64,000 nucleotides of DNA from Tahibacter aquaticus (GCF_004363655.1 NZ_SNZH01000015.1:100898-164897); one strand, 5' to 3'; positions 8,413-17,160 are shown, counted from the stretch's first letter. The notes: generated from the letters alone by a model not told the origin. Made by a program: numbers and translations.

Positions 8413-11400
8413 CCGGAAAACCCGCGGCGCGCGTCGAGGACAAGGCCGGCGGCGGCAAGGTCGTCAGCGGTTCGCCGAACGTGAAGATCGGCAGCGAGGC
8501 CGAAGGCCAGGCGCAGACCAACAAGTTGTGCGAGCCCGCGGCCGGTAATCCGGTGAATCCGCTGCTCGGCGTGAAGCTGCTGCCACCGGAGGAAGATTTC
8601 GCCCTCGCGGCGCCGTCGACCTTTGCGTTCGCGCGTAGCTATGCGTCCAGCGACCGGCGCATCGGCGTGCTGGGCCGCGGCTGGACCACGCCGGTGGACA
8701 GCGTTTCGCTGCAACTGGGCGAAACCGCGACGGAACTGGTCGACGCGCAGGGACGGTCCATCCGCTTCGGCCCGTTGTCGCCGGGCGAGGAGCGCTATTC
8801 GGCCAGCGAACAGATCTGGCTGCGCCGCGGTGGCGGCGCCGAGCCCTGGCAAGGGCGCTGGGCCGACGTGCCCGCTGCACTGCAGGCCGATGCGCAATCG
8901 GCGTTCCTGCTCAGCGGCGAAGGCTGGTTGCGCTTCACGCCCCAGGGTGCGATGTGGCGGCTGCAGGACATGGCGACGAGCTTCGGCTACGCCACGCGCT
9001 TCGTCTGGGGCGAATTAAGCGTGGTCGGTGAAATCCACGACAGCGCCGGGCGCTGTTATGCGTTGGTGTATACGCGGATACCTGTGGACGATGAAGCCGA
9101 CGCTGGCCTGCGCCTGGTCGGCGTCGTGCTGGCCAACCGCCAGGGACCGCTGCCGCAGGATTTCGATCCGGCGCGCAACGACACCGACTGGCTGGTGCGC
9201 TACGACTACGACGCGCTGGGCCAGCTCGTCGCCGTACGCCGGCGCGACGGCGCCGTAGTGCGTACCTTCGGCTGGGAAGCGCAGCGCATGAGCGCGCACG
9301 GCCAGCCCGGGGGCATGGCCGTGAGCTACGTTTGGGACGCGCAGGGCCGCGTCAGCGAGCAGCACGAAGCCGAGGGACTCAGCCGCTACTACGACTACCA
9401 CGCCGATCACACGGAAGTGCGCGACAGCCTTGGGCGCAGCGAGCGCTACTGGTTCGAGGGCGAAGGCGATGCGCGCCGCTGGAGCGCGCACGAACGTGCC
9501 GACGGCAGCATCACGCGCTTCGCGTACGACGGCTTCGGCCGCCGCGTGCGAAGCACGGACGCGCTGGGCCAGCACACCTATCTGCGCCGCGACGCCCAGG
9601 GCCGTGTCGTCGGTGCCACCGTGCCGGACGGGCGCAGCTGGCAATCCACGCTGGACGCGCGCGGCCTGCTGGTGCGCCGCGAAGGCCCGGCCGGTGTGAT
9701 CACGATCGCACGCGATGCACGCGGGCGGGTCATCGCAGCCAATCTGCTGCACGGAGAAACCGTGCACTACGCCTACGAGGACGAACGCTGGCCGGATCGT
9801 GTCACCGCCATCACCGATGCCGAAGGTGCGGTCCGTCGGCAAAGCTGGAACGCGCTGGGCCTGCTCGCCAGTCATACGGACTGTTCCGGCAACGTCACGC
9901 AGTGGCGCTACGACGACGAAGGCCGCCTGGTCGAGAGCATCGACGCGCTGGGCCGGCGCAGCCGCCAGCACTACGACGGCAACGGCCTGCGCTGCGCCGT
10001 TACCGAGGCGGACGGCGCGCAATACCGGCTCACGCACGATGCGCTGGGTCGCCAGGTCGCGGTAACGGCGCCGGATGGGGCCTGCTGGCGCACGCAGTGG
10101 GACCGCTTCGACCGGCCCGTCGCGCGCATCGACGCGCTCGGGCGCGAGCAGCGCCTGGAGTACGACCGGGCTGGGCGGCTGGTTGCGCTGCAAAATGAGA
10201 ATGGTGCCTATTGCAGGTTTGCCTACGACATCGGCGACCGGCTCATCGAGGAAACGGGCTTCGACGGCCGCCGCCAGCGCTATCACTACGATGCGGTGGA
10301 CCGGTTGCTGGCAGCCGAAGAGGGTGGACAGGCATTGCATCTGCGCTATGACCTGGCCGGCCGCGTGATCGCACGGGAGATCCATGCCGTTGCCGATGCG
10401 GCGGACTGGCGTTTTCCGCCGCCGGGTGCGCCGCCGTTGGAAGTCGAACGTTTTGCCTGGCGCCGCGACGGCCAGCTCGAAGCCGCGTGCAATACGCAGG
10501 CCGAGGTCCGTTTCGACTACGACGAAAGCGGTCGCCGCATCGGAGAGACTCAGCGCCACGCCGACGGCTGGCGGTATACGGTGCGCCAGCACGTCGACGC
10601 GCGTGGCCGCGCGCAGAGCACGCACTACGGCCAGGCGCCGGCGATCCATTGGCAGACCTACGGCCCCGGCCATCTGCAAGGTCTGCGCGTGGACGCGCTT
10701 GCGCTGGAGTTCGAGCGCGATCCGCTGCACCGGGAAACCGCGCGCCATGCCTGGTGGCAGGACGAAGCCCAGGGCCAACGCCGCAGCGCCTTCCACGCGA
10801 CCCGCGACTACGACGCGGGCGGACGTCTGAAGCGGGCCCGCGAAGTGCCGGCCAGCGGCACGGCGACGGGACGCGACTATGCCTACGATGCCCAAGGCCG
10901 CCTCAGCGGTATCACGGACCTGCACGGCCGCATCGCCTACGCGTACGACATGGCCGGTCGCTTGGTCGGCAGCGATCACGACGGCCAGAAGTGCGAATAC
11001 CGCTTCGATCCGGCCGGCAATCGCCTGGGTCAGCCCACGCTACAGGCCGCACGCGAAGACTGGGCCGGAACCGTACAGGACAACCTGCCCGATGCCGCGT
11101 TCAATCTGCTGGGCCAGCGTGAGGGTCCGCGATTGGAGCCGGTTGCGTGCTGGCCGGACAATCGCATCGGCAGTTTCGACGGACTGCAGTATCGCTACGA
11201 CGCGGCCGGCAACCTGATCGAGCGCCAGTCGCCCGATGGCGGATACCTGCAGCTGCGCTATGACGCGCTGCAACGCCTGGTCGAACTGCAGCGACAAGCG
11301 GCCGATGGCAGCGCCTGTACGGCGCACTATGCCTACGACGCGCTGGGTCGTCGCGTGTCCAAGCGTGTCATGGTGGCCGGCCGCGAGGAATCCACGCGCT

Positions 11401-12380
11401 ACGGGTGGGACGGCGATCGTCTGGTGGCCGAACACACGGCGCAGCAGCAACGCACGACGGTCTACGAGCCCGGCAGCTTTGTGCCGCTGCTGCGCCTGCA
11501 GCAGCCGCTGATGGCCACCAAGGAAGGCGAACCCGCCCCGGCGGCCCTGGGCGAATTGCTAGCGCTGATCGGTGCCGCGGCGCAGGACTTGCCGGCGGAA
11601 CTGCGCCCTCGGCTGCAGGCGCAGCAGGTCGCGTTCTTTCATACCGATCACCTGGGCACGCCGCTGCGCCTGAGCGACAGCGAAGGCCGCAGCCTGTGGC
11701 AGGCCAGGCCCGGCGACTGGCAGGCCGTGCGCGAGCCAACGGGCGAGTCCGACCAGCCGCTGCGCTTCCAGGGTCAATGGCAGGACGAGGAGTCCGGTCT
11801 CCACTACAACCGGCACCGCTACTACGACCCCGTGCTGGGGCGGTACCTGAGCCAGGACCCATTGGGACTTTCGGGAAATATCAACAGTTACCGTTATTCC
11901 GCCGGCCGGCCTACCTACGCTGTCGATCCGCTGGGGCTCAAGGAATGCGTTGGCACGGCGCGTGTGCTGAAAGGCAACTCGCGCCATATCGGCAAGGGCG
12001 GCGGGTTCGATACCGGCCCTTCCAACCTGGAGCGCTACGGCATCACCAATGACGCGGCAGTCGTGATTCCCAACCAGTTCGGCTTGACCAAGTCCGCCAT
12101 GCGGCCGTACATCGACCAGATTTCCGGCGTGTTCGCCGATGGCACCAGCTTCGGCCGCGTGCGTGATGTGATGGACGACAAGGCCACGCGCGACAGCATG
12201 GGTCTGAGCACAACCCAGTTCCAGCAGCATCTGATCGACCGCGAGAAACTCAAGAACGGCGGCAAGGATCTGCTGGTGTTGGAATTGCCGGGCGCGGCCA
12301 AGGACGGCGGCATCCAGGGCGTCACCCTGACCATCCCCGACGAACTGGAATGCCCCTGCGGCACCTTGCCCAAACCGTGA
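8409..12380 (+). CDS. Rhs toxin with PAAR-like N-terminus and unrecognised C-terminal domain
   Basis: The 1323-residue protein is a complete Rhs effector, close paralogue of the truncated first rhs gene. Residues 2-55 (GKPAARVED, SGSPNVKIG, NPLLGVKLL) form the short PAAR-like segment, followed by DUF6531-like sequence and YD repeats. The core ends RYYDPVLGRYLSQDPLGL and AVDPLGLKEC near residue 1177. The last ~146 residues (11941-12377) are unique: VLKGNSRHIGKGGGF, AVVIPNQFGLTK, LRPYIDQISGVF-like sequence and a Cys pair CPCGT near the end. I cannot assign this domain. Similar C-termini seem to occur on other Rhs proteins, and the 'G-N-x-R-x-I-G-K-x-G-G' start faintly recalls 3D-type double-psi barrels, but that is a guess. 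Start supported by AAGGAG seven bases upstream. Confidence 0.9.
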   Translation: MTGKPAARVEDKAGGGKVVSGSPNVKIGSEAEGQAQTNKLCEPAAGNPVNPLLGVKLLPPEEDFALAAPSTFAFARSYASSDRRIGVLGRGWTTPVDSVSLQLGETATELVDAQGRSIRFGPLSPGEERYSASEQIWLRRGGGAEPWQGRWADVPAALQADAQSAFLLSGEGWLRFTPQGAMWRLQDMATSFGYATRFVWGELSVVGEIHDSAGRCYALVYTRIPVDDEADAGLRLVGVVLANRQGPLPQDFDPARNDTDWLVRYDYDALGQLVAVRRRDGAVVRTFGWEAQRMSAHGQPGGMAVSYVWDAQGRVSEQHEAEGLSRYYDYHADHTEVRDSLGRSERYWFEGEGDARRWSAHERADGSITRFAYDGFGRRVRSTDALGQHTYLRRDAQGRVVGATVPDGRSWQSTLDARGLLVRREGPAGVITIARDARGRVIAANLLHGETVHYAYEDERWPDRVTAITDAEGAVRRQSWNALGLLASHTDCSGNVTQWRYDDEGRLVESIDALGRRSRQHYDGNGLRCAVTEADGAQYRLTHDALGRQVAVTAPDGACWRTQWDRFDRPVARIDALGREQRLEYDRAGRLVALQNENGAYCRFAYDIGDRLIEETGFDGRRQRYHYDAVDRLLAAEEGGQALHLRYDLAGRVIAREIHAVADAADWRFPPPGAPPLEVERFAWRRDGQLEAACNTQAEVRFDYDESGRRIGETQRHADGWRYTVRQHVDARGRAQSTHYGQAPAIHWQTYGPGHLQGLRVDALALEFERDPLHRETARHAWWQDEAQGQRRSAFHATRDYDAGGRLKRAREVPASGTATGRDYAYDAQGRLSGITDLHGRIAYAYDMAGRLVGSDHDGQKCEYRFDPAGNRLGQPTLQAAREDWAGTVQDNLPDAAFNLLGQREGPRLEPVACWPDNRIGSFDGLQYRYDAAGNLIERQSPDGGYLQLRYDALQRLVELQRQAADGSACTAHYAYDALGRRVSKRVMVAGREESTRYGWDGDRLVAEHTAQQQRTTVYEPGSFVPLLRLQQPLMATKEGEPAPAALGELLALIGAAAQDLPAELRPRLQAQQVAFFHTDHLGTPLRLSDSEGRSLWQARPGDWQAVREPTGESDQPLRFQGQWQDEESGLHYNRHRYYDPVLGRYLSQDPLGLSGNINSYRYSAGRPTYAVDPLGLKECVGTARVLKGNSRHIGKGGGFDTGPSNLERYGITNDAAVVIPNQFGLTKSAMRPYIDQISGVFADGTSFGRVRDVMDDKATRDSMGLSTTQFQQHLIDREKLKNGGKDLLVLELPGAAKDGGIQGVTLTIPDELECPCGTLPKP
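9054..9542 (+). repeat. Partner copy of the near-identical rhs block at 2-490
   Basis: This is the copy inside the third rhs gene. The first difference from the upstream copy is at 9257 (A, versus C at 205). The block encodes the start of the YD-repeat shell just after the DUF6531-like region. Confidence 0.85.
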
Positions 12381-12397
12381 TTGCCGAGACCTTGCGA

Positions 12398-13045
12398 ATG
12401 AAAATGACTGCATTGCGTATCTGCCTGGTGGTCGGTCTGTGCGCCGCCGTGCAGGCATTGGCCGCGCAGTGGCCTGGCGTAGGCGAAGTGCACGCGCGCT
12501 TTGCGGTGACGGAAAAATACCCCCATGTTGGCCTCGTCATTCCCGCCGCCGATGGCGAGCCCTTGTACCGGCTCAGCTGCCACCAGGGCGACTACGAAAG
12601 CAAGGTCGAAGGCGATTTCGACCACATGTTCCACTGCAAGCTTTTCGACATGCGCGGCGTGATCCGCGGCGACATGTTTTCGCCGACGCCGGAATGGAAC
12701 CGCTCCCGCACGCGTGCGACCTTCCGCCGCGAACAGCTCATGGGCCGCTGCGCCAGCCACGCCTATTTCGGCAAGGACCGTACCTTCCGCATGATGGGCA
12801 TGAACCTGCGAATGGCCATCAGCGACCTGCGCCAGCCCGATATGCGCAAGATGCTCAGCGGCGAGGCGGCACCGGACTTCGCCTTCAATTTCCAGGTCGA
12901 CGTGCGCGCCGATGCTACCGCCACCAACGAATTCGTCGGCCCGGCGCCCGAAATGTGTACCAGCTATTACAAAGTCGACGAAAGCGGAAAACTCGTCGAA
13001 ATCGCCACCGTCAGCGACGACGAGGCCACGCCGGATACGCCGTAG
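12398..13045 (+). CDS. Secreted protein, candidate immunity protein for the third Rhs toxin
   Basis: The product is 215 aa. It begins MKMTALRICLVVGLCAAV and has a Sec signal peptide cleaved near ALA-AQW, so it should be periplasmic. The mature part contains several Cys residues (RLSCHQ, MFHCKLF, MGRCASHAYF, EMCTSYY), an even number that could make disulfides. I do not recognise the family. It starts 17 bases after the rhs stop, so it is in the same transcription unit, though not coupled by ATGA like the other two pairs. A second ATG two codons in is possible. Immunity to the unrecognised Rhs domain is inferred from position and export. Confidence 0.7.
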   Translation: MKMTALRICLVVGLCAAVQALAAQWPGVGEVHARFAVTEKYPHVGLVIPAADGEPLYRLSCHQGDYESKVEGDFDHMFHCKLFDMRGVIRGDMFSPTPEWNRSRTRATFRREQLMGRCASHAYFGKDRTFRMMGMNLRMAISDLRQPDMRKMLSGEAAPDFAFNFQVDVRADATATNEFVGPAPEMCTSYYKVDESGKLVEIATVSDDEATPDTP

Positions 13046-13739
13046 TTTTCGTGGCGGGTCGGACTCGACGTGCAGTGGCGGGATTCGGGGCTGCCGATAC
13101 GGTCCGCTTTGCCGGGTTGCCGTCCCCGGGATGGATCGGGCGGTTGTTGCCTGAGCAAGCGCGCTATCGGAAATCCAGAGCTCTGGGTGCGCAATACGTA
13201 GAGGTAAGCCGGCGTCAGATGGGCTCGACTGTCTTTCGGGATGCAGGAATTCTTCAGCTGCCTTCTGCATAGGCTGCGAGTACGACCTCGCGACGAGTGC
13301 GCTGTGCTACCTGAGCTCGCACGCGGCGGTAGATGTGACGGCAGACGCATTGGCAAGGCACGCGTCCGGAAAGCAGATGTCGGGTCATCTTGGAATCGGC
13401 GAGGACGCGAGATTGGAACTCAGGAAACCGGGTATTTGGAGTTTTGTGGCGGTATTGATTTTCGCCGCGCCAACAGTGAGTGCGTATGTCGTCCATGTGC
13501 CGCTGATCCAGCGGTACTGGACGACGTTATCGCCGCAACTGCGATTTCTGTCGGCTGCCCGGAGTCGGGCAGGCTTACCTCGGCGGCCTGGCTGCGGCCC
13601 AGCGGCCAATCCGGCGCGTCGGTTGCTCGCACAACGGACGCCCGCCTAATGCACGCGCCGTAGAGGCAAATCCCGTGTCAGGCGTCAATTCAGACCCCCG
13701 GCACGCTTCTGCCGATCCGGCCCGATTCCAAATCTGGCC
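13046..13739. other. 694-bp stretch without a convincing gene
   Basis: No family was recognised in any frame. The best frame is 13335-13649 (+, GTG start, 104 codons), which contains one hydrophobic segment (WSFVAVLIFAAPTVSAYVV) and then turns arginine-rich; it could be a decayed membrane or orphan immunity gene. Codon use across the stretch is unlike the neighbouring rhs genes. The end near 13670-13735 carries short repeat-like sequence before the convergent DUF1993 gene. Confidence 0.4.
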
Positions 13740-14249
13740 CTATTTCAGACCCATGTAATCGCGCTTGCCGATTTCCACACCGTTGTGGCGCAGCAGCGCG
13801 TAAGCCGTGGTCACGTGGAAAAAGAACTGCGGCAGGCCATAGCTCAGCAGGTAGGCGCTGCCGCTGAAGCGTTTCTCTTTCGGCGTGCCGGGGCGCGTGA
13901 CGATTTCGCGTGCTTCGCCACCATCGAACTGGCTGGGCGCGAGGCCGGCGATAAACGTCTGGGTCTGTGCGATCAGGCCCTGCAATTCCTCGAAGGACGC
14001 TTCCTTGTCGTCATTCTTGGGCACTTCGACATTGGCCAGGCGTGCCGAGACACCGCGGGCAAAGTCGCAGGCAATCTGTACTTGCCGCGCCAGTGCAAAC
14101 ATGTCCGGAAACAAGCGGGCCTGCAGCAGTGCGGCCGGCTCGATCTTCTTCTCGGATGCATGTACCTGTGCCTTGGCCAGCAGTTCGCCGAGGCTACCGA
14201 GCATCTGCTGGAATACGGGGACGGAGGCGGTATAGAGCGAAACGGTCAT
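13740..14249 (-). CDS. DUF1993 family protein
   Basis: The product is 169 aa and matches the DUF1993 family as I know it: MTVSLYTASVPVFQQ start, a helical bundle layout, and the end SYGLPQFFFHVTTAYALLRHNGVEIGKRDYMG. Family members are cytoplasmic, of unknown biochemical role, and structurally related to DinB-like four-helix bundles. The start at 14249 follows an AGGAA Shine-Dalgarno; longer versions upstream lack one. It is a stand-alone gene. AT-rich sequence 90-110 bases upstream could hold its promoter. Confidence 0.88.
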   Translation of the reverse strand: MTVSLYTASVPVFQQMLGSLGELLAKAQVHASEKKIEPAALLQARLFPDMFALARQVQIACDFARGVSARLANVEVPKNDDKEASFEELQGLIAQTQTFIAGLAPSQFDGGEAREIVTRPGTPKEKRFSGSAYLLSYGLPQFFFHVTTAYALLRHNGVEIGKRDYMGLK

Positions 14250-14333
14250 TGGCGTTCCTGATGATGGTGGAAGCTCGGCGCTGCATCGTGCGGCCGGGAA
14301 AACCGCAGGAGTCAACAGATAGTGCAAAATATA

Positions 14334-14349
14334 CGATTAAAATTTATCG
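14334..14349 (-). promoter_or_regulatory. AT-rich imperfect palindrome upstream of the DUF1993 gene
   Basis: CGATTAAAATTTATCG is an AT-rich island with inverted ends, about 85 bases upstream of the DUF1993 start and adjacent to a TATATTTTG-type stretch. It may be part of the promoter or an operator; the evidence is composition only. Confidence 0.3.
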
Positions 14350-14451
14350 ATTCGTGCGGACGATGCGCACGGCCCGATTGGCGCGGGCGGCGATGAAGGG
14401 CGGCAACGCGTGCGCAACCGCCTGTACCGGTTCGGGCCTGCCTGTAGCGAC

Positions 14452-14844
14452 TCAGGCAATCTGCGTGACCTGCACGCGCAGGCGCCGCTCGGTGGGGCCG
14501 GGCCAGTCGATGACCTGGCCTACGGCAAGGCCGAGCAGTGCGCTACCCATTGGCGTGAGCAGCGAAATCTTGCCGGCGGACGCATCGGCCTGGCCGGGAT
14601 AGGTCAGGGTCAGGCGGTGTTCCTTGCCGCTGTGCATTTCCAGGCAGACCACGGTCGAGTTCATCGTGACGACGTCGGCCGGCATCTGTTCGGGCGGTAG
14701 CACGGTGGCGCGGGCAATTTCGTCGGCCAGCAGGATCGCGGCGGGCAGGTTTTCCACTGCGGGCAGGGCGAGCAGGCGTTCGATCTGGGCCACATCGGTG
14801 GTGGAAAGGACGATGGGCGGTTGAGCTTCTTGCGGTGCGGTCAT
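14452..14844 (-). CDS. rnk: Nucleoside diphosphate kinase regulator (Rnk-like, GreA/GreB C-terminal domain)
   Basis: The product is 130 aa. The N-terminal half is helical (LSTTDVAQIERLLAL). The C-terminal half carries the GreA/GreB-type FKBP-like domain: VVTMNSTVVCLEM, LTLTYPGQADASAGKISLLTPMGSALLGLAVGQ. Rnk-type proteins bind RNA polymerase and influence nucleotide pools; they lack the Gre coiled coil, and the short length here agrees. The start at 14844 (MTAPQEAQ) gives the usual family length. It is a single gene; its stop lies 200 bases beyond the DUF1993 start on the same strand, so a shared transcript is possible but not evident. Confidence 0.85.
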   Translation of the reverse strand: MTAPQEAQPPIVLSTTDVAQIERLLALPAVENLPAAILLADEIARATVLPPEQMPADVVTMNSTVVCLEMHSGKEHRLTLTYPGQADASAGKISLLTPMGSALLGLAVGQVIDWPGPTERRLRVQVTQIA

Positions 14845-15127
14845 GGCATTTCCAAAGCAGGACCGCGACAAGGCCGCGGTCGACTCAGTTTCTTGGGCTG
14901 CGAACCAGCTGCTTTCACGCCCAAGGTTGATCGGCATCAGCCTTTCGCCGAATGATACCCGAGCCGTGCGGAGGAATGGCGAGGCTGTCCGCCGGCGGCA
15001 AGGCGCTGAAATGCGCCGTGGTATCCATGCTGGGCCTGATTCTGCTGGATACAAGGCCAGTGGTTGCCGCAAAGCCGGCGCGATTGCCGGAGCAATGCCA
15101 GCGGCGCGTCGCTGCAGCGTCCGCGAT

Positions 15128-16294
15128 CTAGACTGGCGGCCGGTGCGCCAGATCGTACAGCGTGACGCCGTCGTCCAGGCCCGAGGATTTCAGCCATTCC
15201 GGGTGCTGGATCGTGTCGCACATGTCGCGCCGGCCGGCTTCCCAGTGCTCCTTCACGGAGGTGCGGGAAAACTCGTAGTCCTTGGATTCCAGCTCGTAAG
15301 GCTTTTGCCGGTAGATCAGCTGCACGATGTCGACGCGGGTACTGTCCAGCGCGGCGTCGAGCAGTTTGAAATCGGCGTTTTCGCGCAGTTCCTGCGGCAG
15401 GCGTGCGAGCAGGTTGCGTGCGGCCTGGCGCGTATTGGCGATCTGCGCGGCCATGCTGCTGTTGTAGCGCGTGCGGCTGGAGTACAGGATGTCTTTCTGG
15501 CGCTGCGCCACTTCGGTCAGATTGCGCGGCAGCGCACCGCGGGCGGAAAACAGGTCGACCTGCAGTACCAGCAGGCTTTTGCCGGCGCGCTCGTCGAGCA
15601 GGTATTGCAGCGGCGTATTGGAGACGATGCCGCCATCCCAATAGGCTTCGCCGTCGATTTCCACCGGAGCGAAGGCTGGCGGCAAGGCGCCTGAGGCGAG
15701 AATGTGCTGCGGGCCTATGCGGCAGTGATGATTGTCAAAGTAGACGGAATTTCCAGTGCGCACATTCACTGCGCCGACGGACAATCGCACCCGCCTGGCA
15801 TTGATCAGATCGAAATCGACATAGGTTTCCAGGGTCTGCCGCAGCGCGCTGTTGTCGTACAGGGACAGCGCCGACGCGTCACCGTCGGGATACAGCCAGG
15901 CCGGCGGCAGGCGTGGCTGGTAGAAACCAGGCACGCCGAGCATGGCCGACCACAGTGCGCTGAACTGGTTGAGTTGCGAACGCGAGCGGTGGCCGATGTC
16001 GCCGAACAGACTGGACAGGAATCCGTCGCTATCCAGCAGTGGCGGCAGATGCGAAGACAGCTGCTGCCAGAAGTCGTGCAGGCGTTGCAGGCGGTGTTCG
16101 GGCGGGTTGCCGGCAATCAGCGCGGCGTTGATGGCGCCGATGGAGACACCGGCAATCCAGTCGGGCTGGTATTCGGTTTTGTGCAGTTCTTCGTAGACGC
16201 CGGCCTGGTAGGCGCCCAGGGCGCCACCGCCCTGCAGTACCAGGGCAATGCCGTCGTAGTTCTTGCGCAGGCCTCTGCTCGCAGTCGGTGGCAT
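15128..16294 (-). CDS. Patatin-like phospholipase with C-terminal DUF3734
   Basis: The product is 388 aa. It has the patatin signature: oxyanion loop LVLQGGGALGAYQAGVYE, nucleophile elbow AGVSIGAINAALI (Ser of GVSIG) and catalytic Asp in YWDGGIVSNTPL, i.e. a Ser-Asp dyad lipid acyl hydrolase. The C-terminal third (VAQRQKDILYSSRTR and RQKPYELESKDYEFSR) matches DUF3734, commonly joined to bacterial patatins. No signal peptide, so it is likely cytoplasmic or membrane-associated. The frame stays open to an ATG at 16390, but that codon lies in the loop of a hairpin repeat and adds residues unlike the family. I therefore place the start at 16294. Confidence 0.88.
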   Translation of the reverse strand: MPPTASRGLRKNYDGIALVLQGGGALGAYQAGVYEELHKTEYQPDWIAGVSIGAINAALIAGNPPEHRLQRLHDFWQQLSSHLPPLLDSDGFLSSLFGDIGHRSRSQLNQFSALWSAMLGVPGFYQPRLPPAWLYPDGDASALSLYDNSALRQTLETYVDFDLINARRVRLSVGAVNVRTGNSVYFDNHHCRIGPQHILASGALPPAFAPVEIDGEAYWDGGIVSNTPLQYLLDERAGKSLLVLQVDLFSARGALPRNLTEVAQRQKDILYSSRTRYNSSMAAQIANTRQAARNLLARLPQELRENADFKLLDAALDSTRVDIVQLIYRQKPYELESKDYEFSRTSVKEHWEAGRRDMCDTIQHPEWLKSSGLDDGVTLYDLAHRPPV

Positions 16295-16358
16295 GGGCGA
16301 TGCGTCCGCGCCGGGAATGATCGGTGAGTGTAGGCCGCGGCTGGCGGCGCGGTCGAGC

Positions 16359-16470
16359 GGCTTGCGTAGGCCGCAATTCGCGTTGCTCATCGCGCCCTAC
16401 GCAAGCCACGCTGGGGCAGATACTGCGGCATGCGCTCGCAGGGTGCGATGAGCACAGCGAATTGCGCCGC
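16359..16470. repeat. Inverted-repeat (REP/MITE-like) element upstream of the patatin gene
   Basis: GGCTTGCGTAGG (16359-16370) and CCTACGCAAGCC (16396-16407) form a perfect 12-bp stem. A larger imperfect inverted repeat pairs 16370-16407 with 16431-16470; both arms carry the motif GCAATTCGCNNTGCTCATCGC. This style of 'gcgcaattcgc...tgctcatcgc...ccctacg' palindrome is a common dispersed repeat type in high-GC proteobacteria. It overlaps the upstream extension of the patatin frame. Confidence 0.7.
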
Positions 16471-16496
16471 AAAGTATCAGCGCAACCGCACGCGTC

Positions 16497-17084
16497 TCAG
16501 AGCCCGCCCAGCCCCAGTCCAAAATTGAACTTGAGCAGGATCAGCACGCCGAAGATCGCAAACAAGGCCGCCGCCACAAAACGCATTTTCGCCAACGGAA
16601 AGCGCTGGGCCAGTTTGTCGCCAATAAGTACGGCCGGAATATTCGCCGCCATCATGCCCAGCGTCGTGCCGAGCGTGACCAGGGCGAGGCTGGAGAACTT
16701 GGCTCCCAGTGCCACCGTGGCCAGCTGGGTCTTGTCGCCCATTTCGGCCAGGAAGAACAGCACCAGCGTGGTCAGGAAGGCGCCGTGCCTGCTGGTGTTC
16801 TGCTTGGCTTCGTCCAGCGTGTCGGGAATCAGCGCCCAGGCGGCGAAGGCGAGAAAGGACAGGCCAAGGATCCAGCGCAGAAGATCGGGGTCGAGGCTCT
16901 TGGCGACCCAGTCGCCGACAAAGGCGGCGAACAGATGATTGACGATGGTCGCGGCGAAGATGCCCGCGATGATGGTCCATTGGCGACCGCGAAACCGCGT
17001 GGCCAGGACGAAGGACAGCAGCTGGGTCTTGTCGCCGATTTCGGCGATGGCAACCATGCCGAACGACGTGATGAGGGCTTCCAC
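16497..17084 (-). CDS. GDT1/TMEM165 family Mn(2+)/Ca(2+) exporter
   Basis: The product is 195 aa with about six membrane helices in two homologous halves. Each half carries the family hallmark E-x-G-D-K-T: AIAEIGDKTQLLSF near residue 13 and FFLAEMGDKTQLATV near residue 115. Bacterial members export manganese across the inner membrane, and a Mn-sensing riboswitch lies directly upstream, which fits that substrate. The start is GTG at 17084, with TGGAG upstream, right after a GC-rich hairpin. Function as a cation exporter is well supported; the exact metal is inferred from the riboswitch. Confidence 0.92.
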   Translation of the reverse strand: MEALITSFGMVAIAEIGDKTQLLSFVLATRFRGRQWTIIAGIFAATIVNHLFAAFVGDWVAKSLDPDLLRWILGLSFLAFAAWALIPDTLDEAKQNTSRHGAFLTTLVLFFLAEMGDKTQLATVALGAKFSSLALVTLGTTLGMMAANIPAVLIGDKLAQRFPLAKMRFVAAALFAIFGVLILLKFNFGLGLGGL

Positions 17085-17095
17085 AAAATGCTCCA

Positions 17096-17144
17096 GGGGC
17101 CGGCGATGAACGAACCAATGACTTCAGCGTCCATCGCCGGCCCC
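17096..17144 (-). promoter_or_regulatory. Perfect 13-bp inverted repeat next to the exporter ribosome-binding site
   Basis: GGGGCCGGCGATG (17096-17108) and CATCGCCGGCCCC (17132-17144) form a perfect stem with a 23-base loop. On the transcript it lies between the riboswitch aptamer and the GTG start, and the downstream arm ends immediately before the TGGAG Shine-Dalgarno. It is a good candidate for the riboswitch expression platform. Confidence 0.6.
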
Positions 17145-17160
17145 GGCAGTGAACGAAGAA

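Noticed and set aside
14863-14883. Hairpin GACCGCG/CGCGGTC beyond the patatin stop
   Set aside because: Seven-base stem without a T-run on either strand and far from the stop, so not called a terminator.
16295-16390. N-terminal extension of the patatin gene
   Set aside because: The ATG at 16390 lies in the loop of an inverted repeat and the added residues are not patatin-like.
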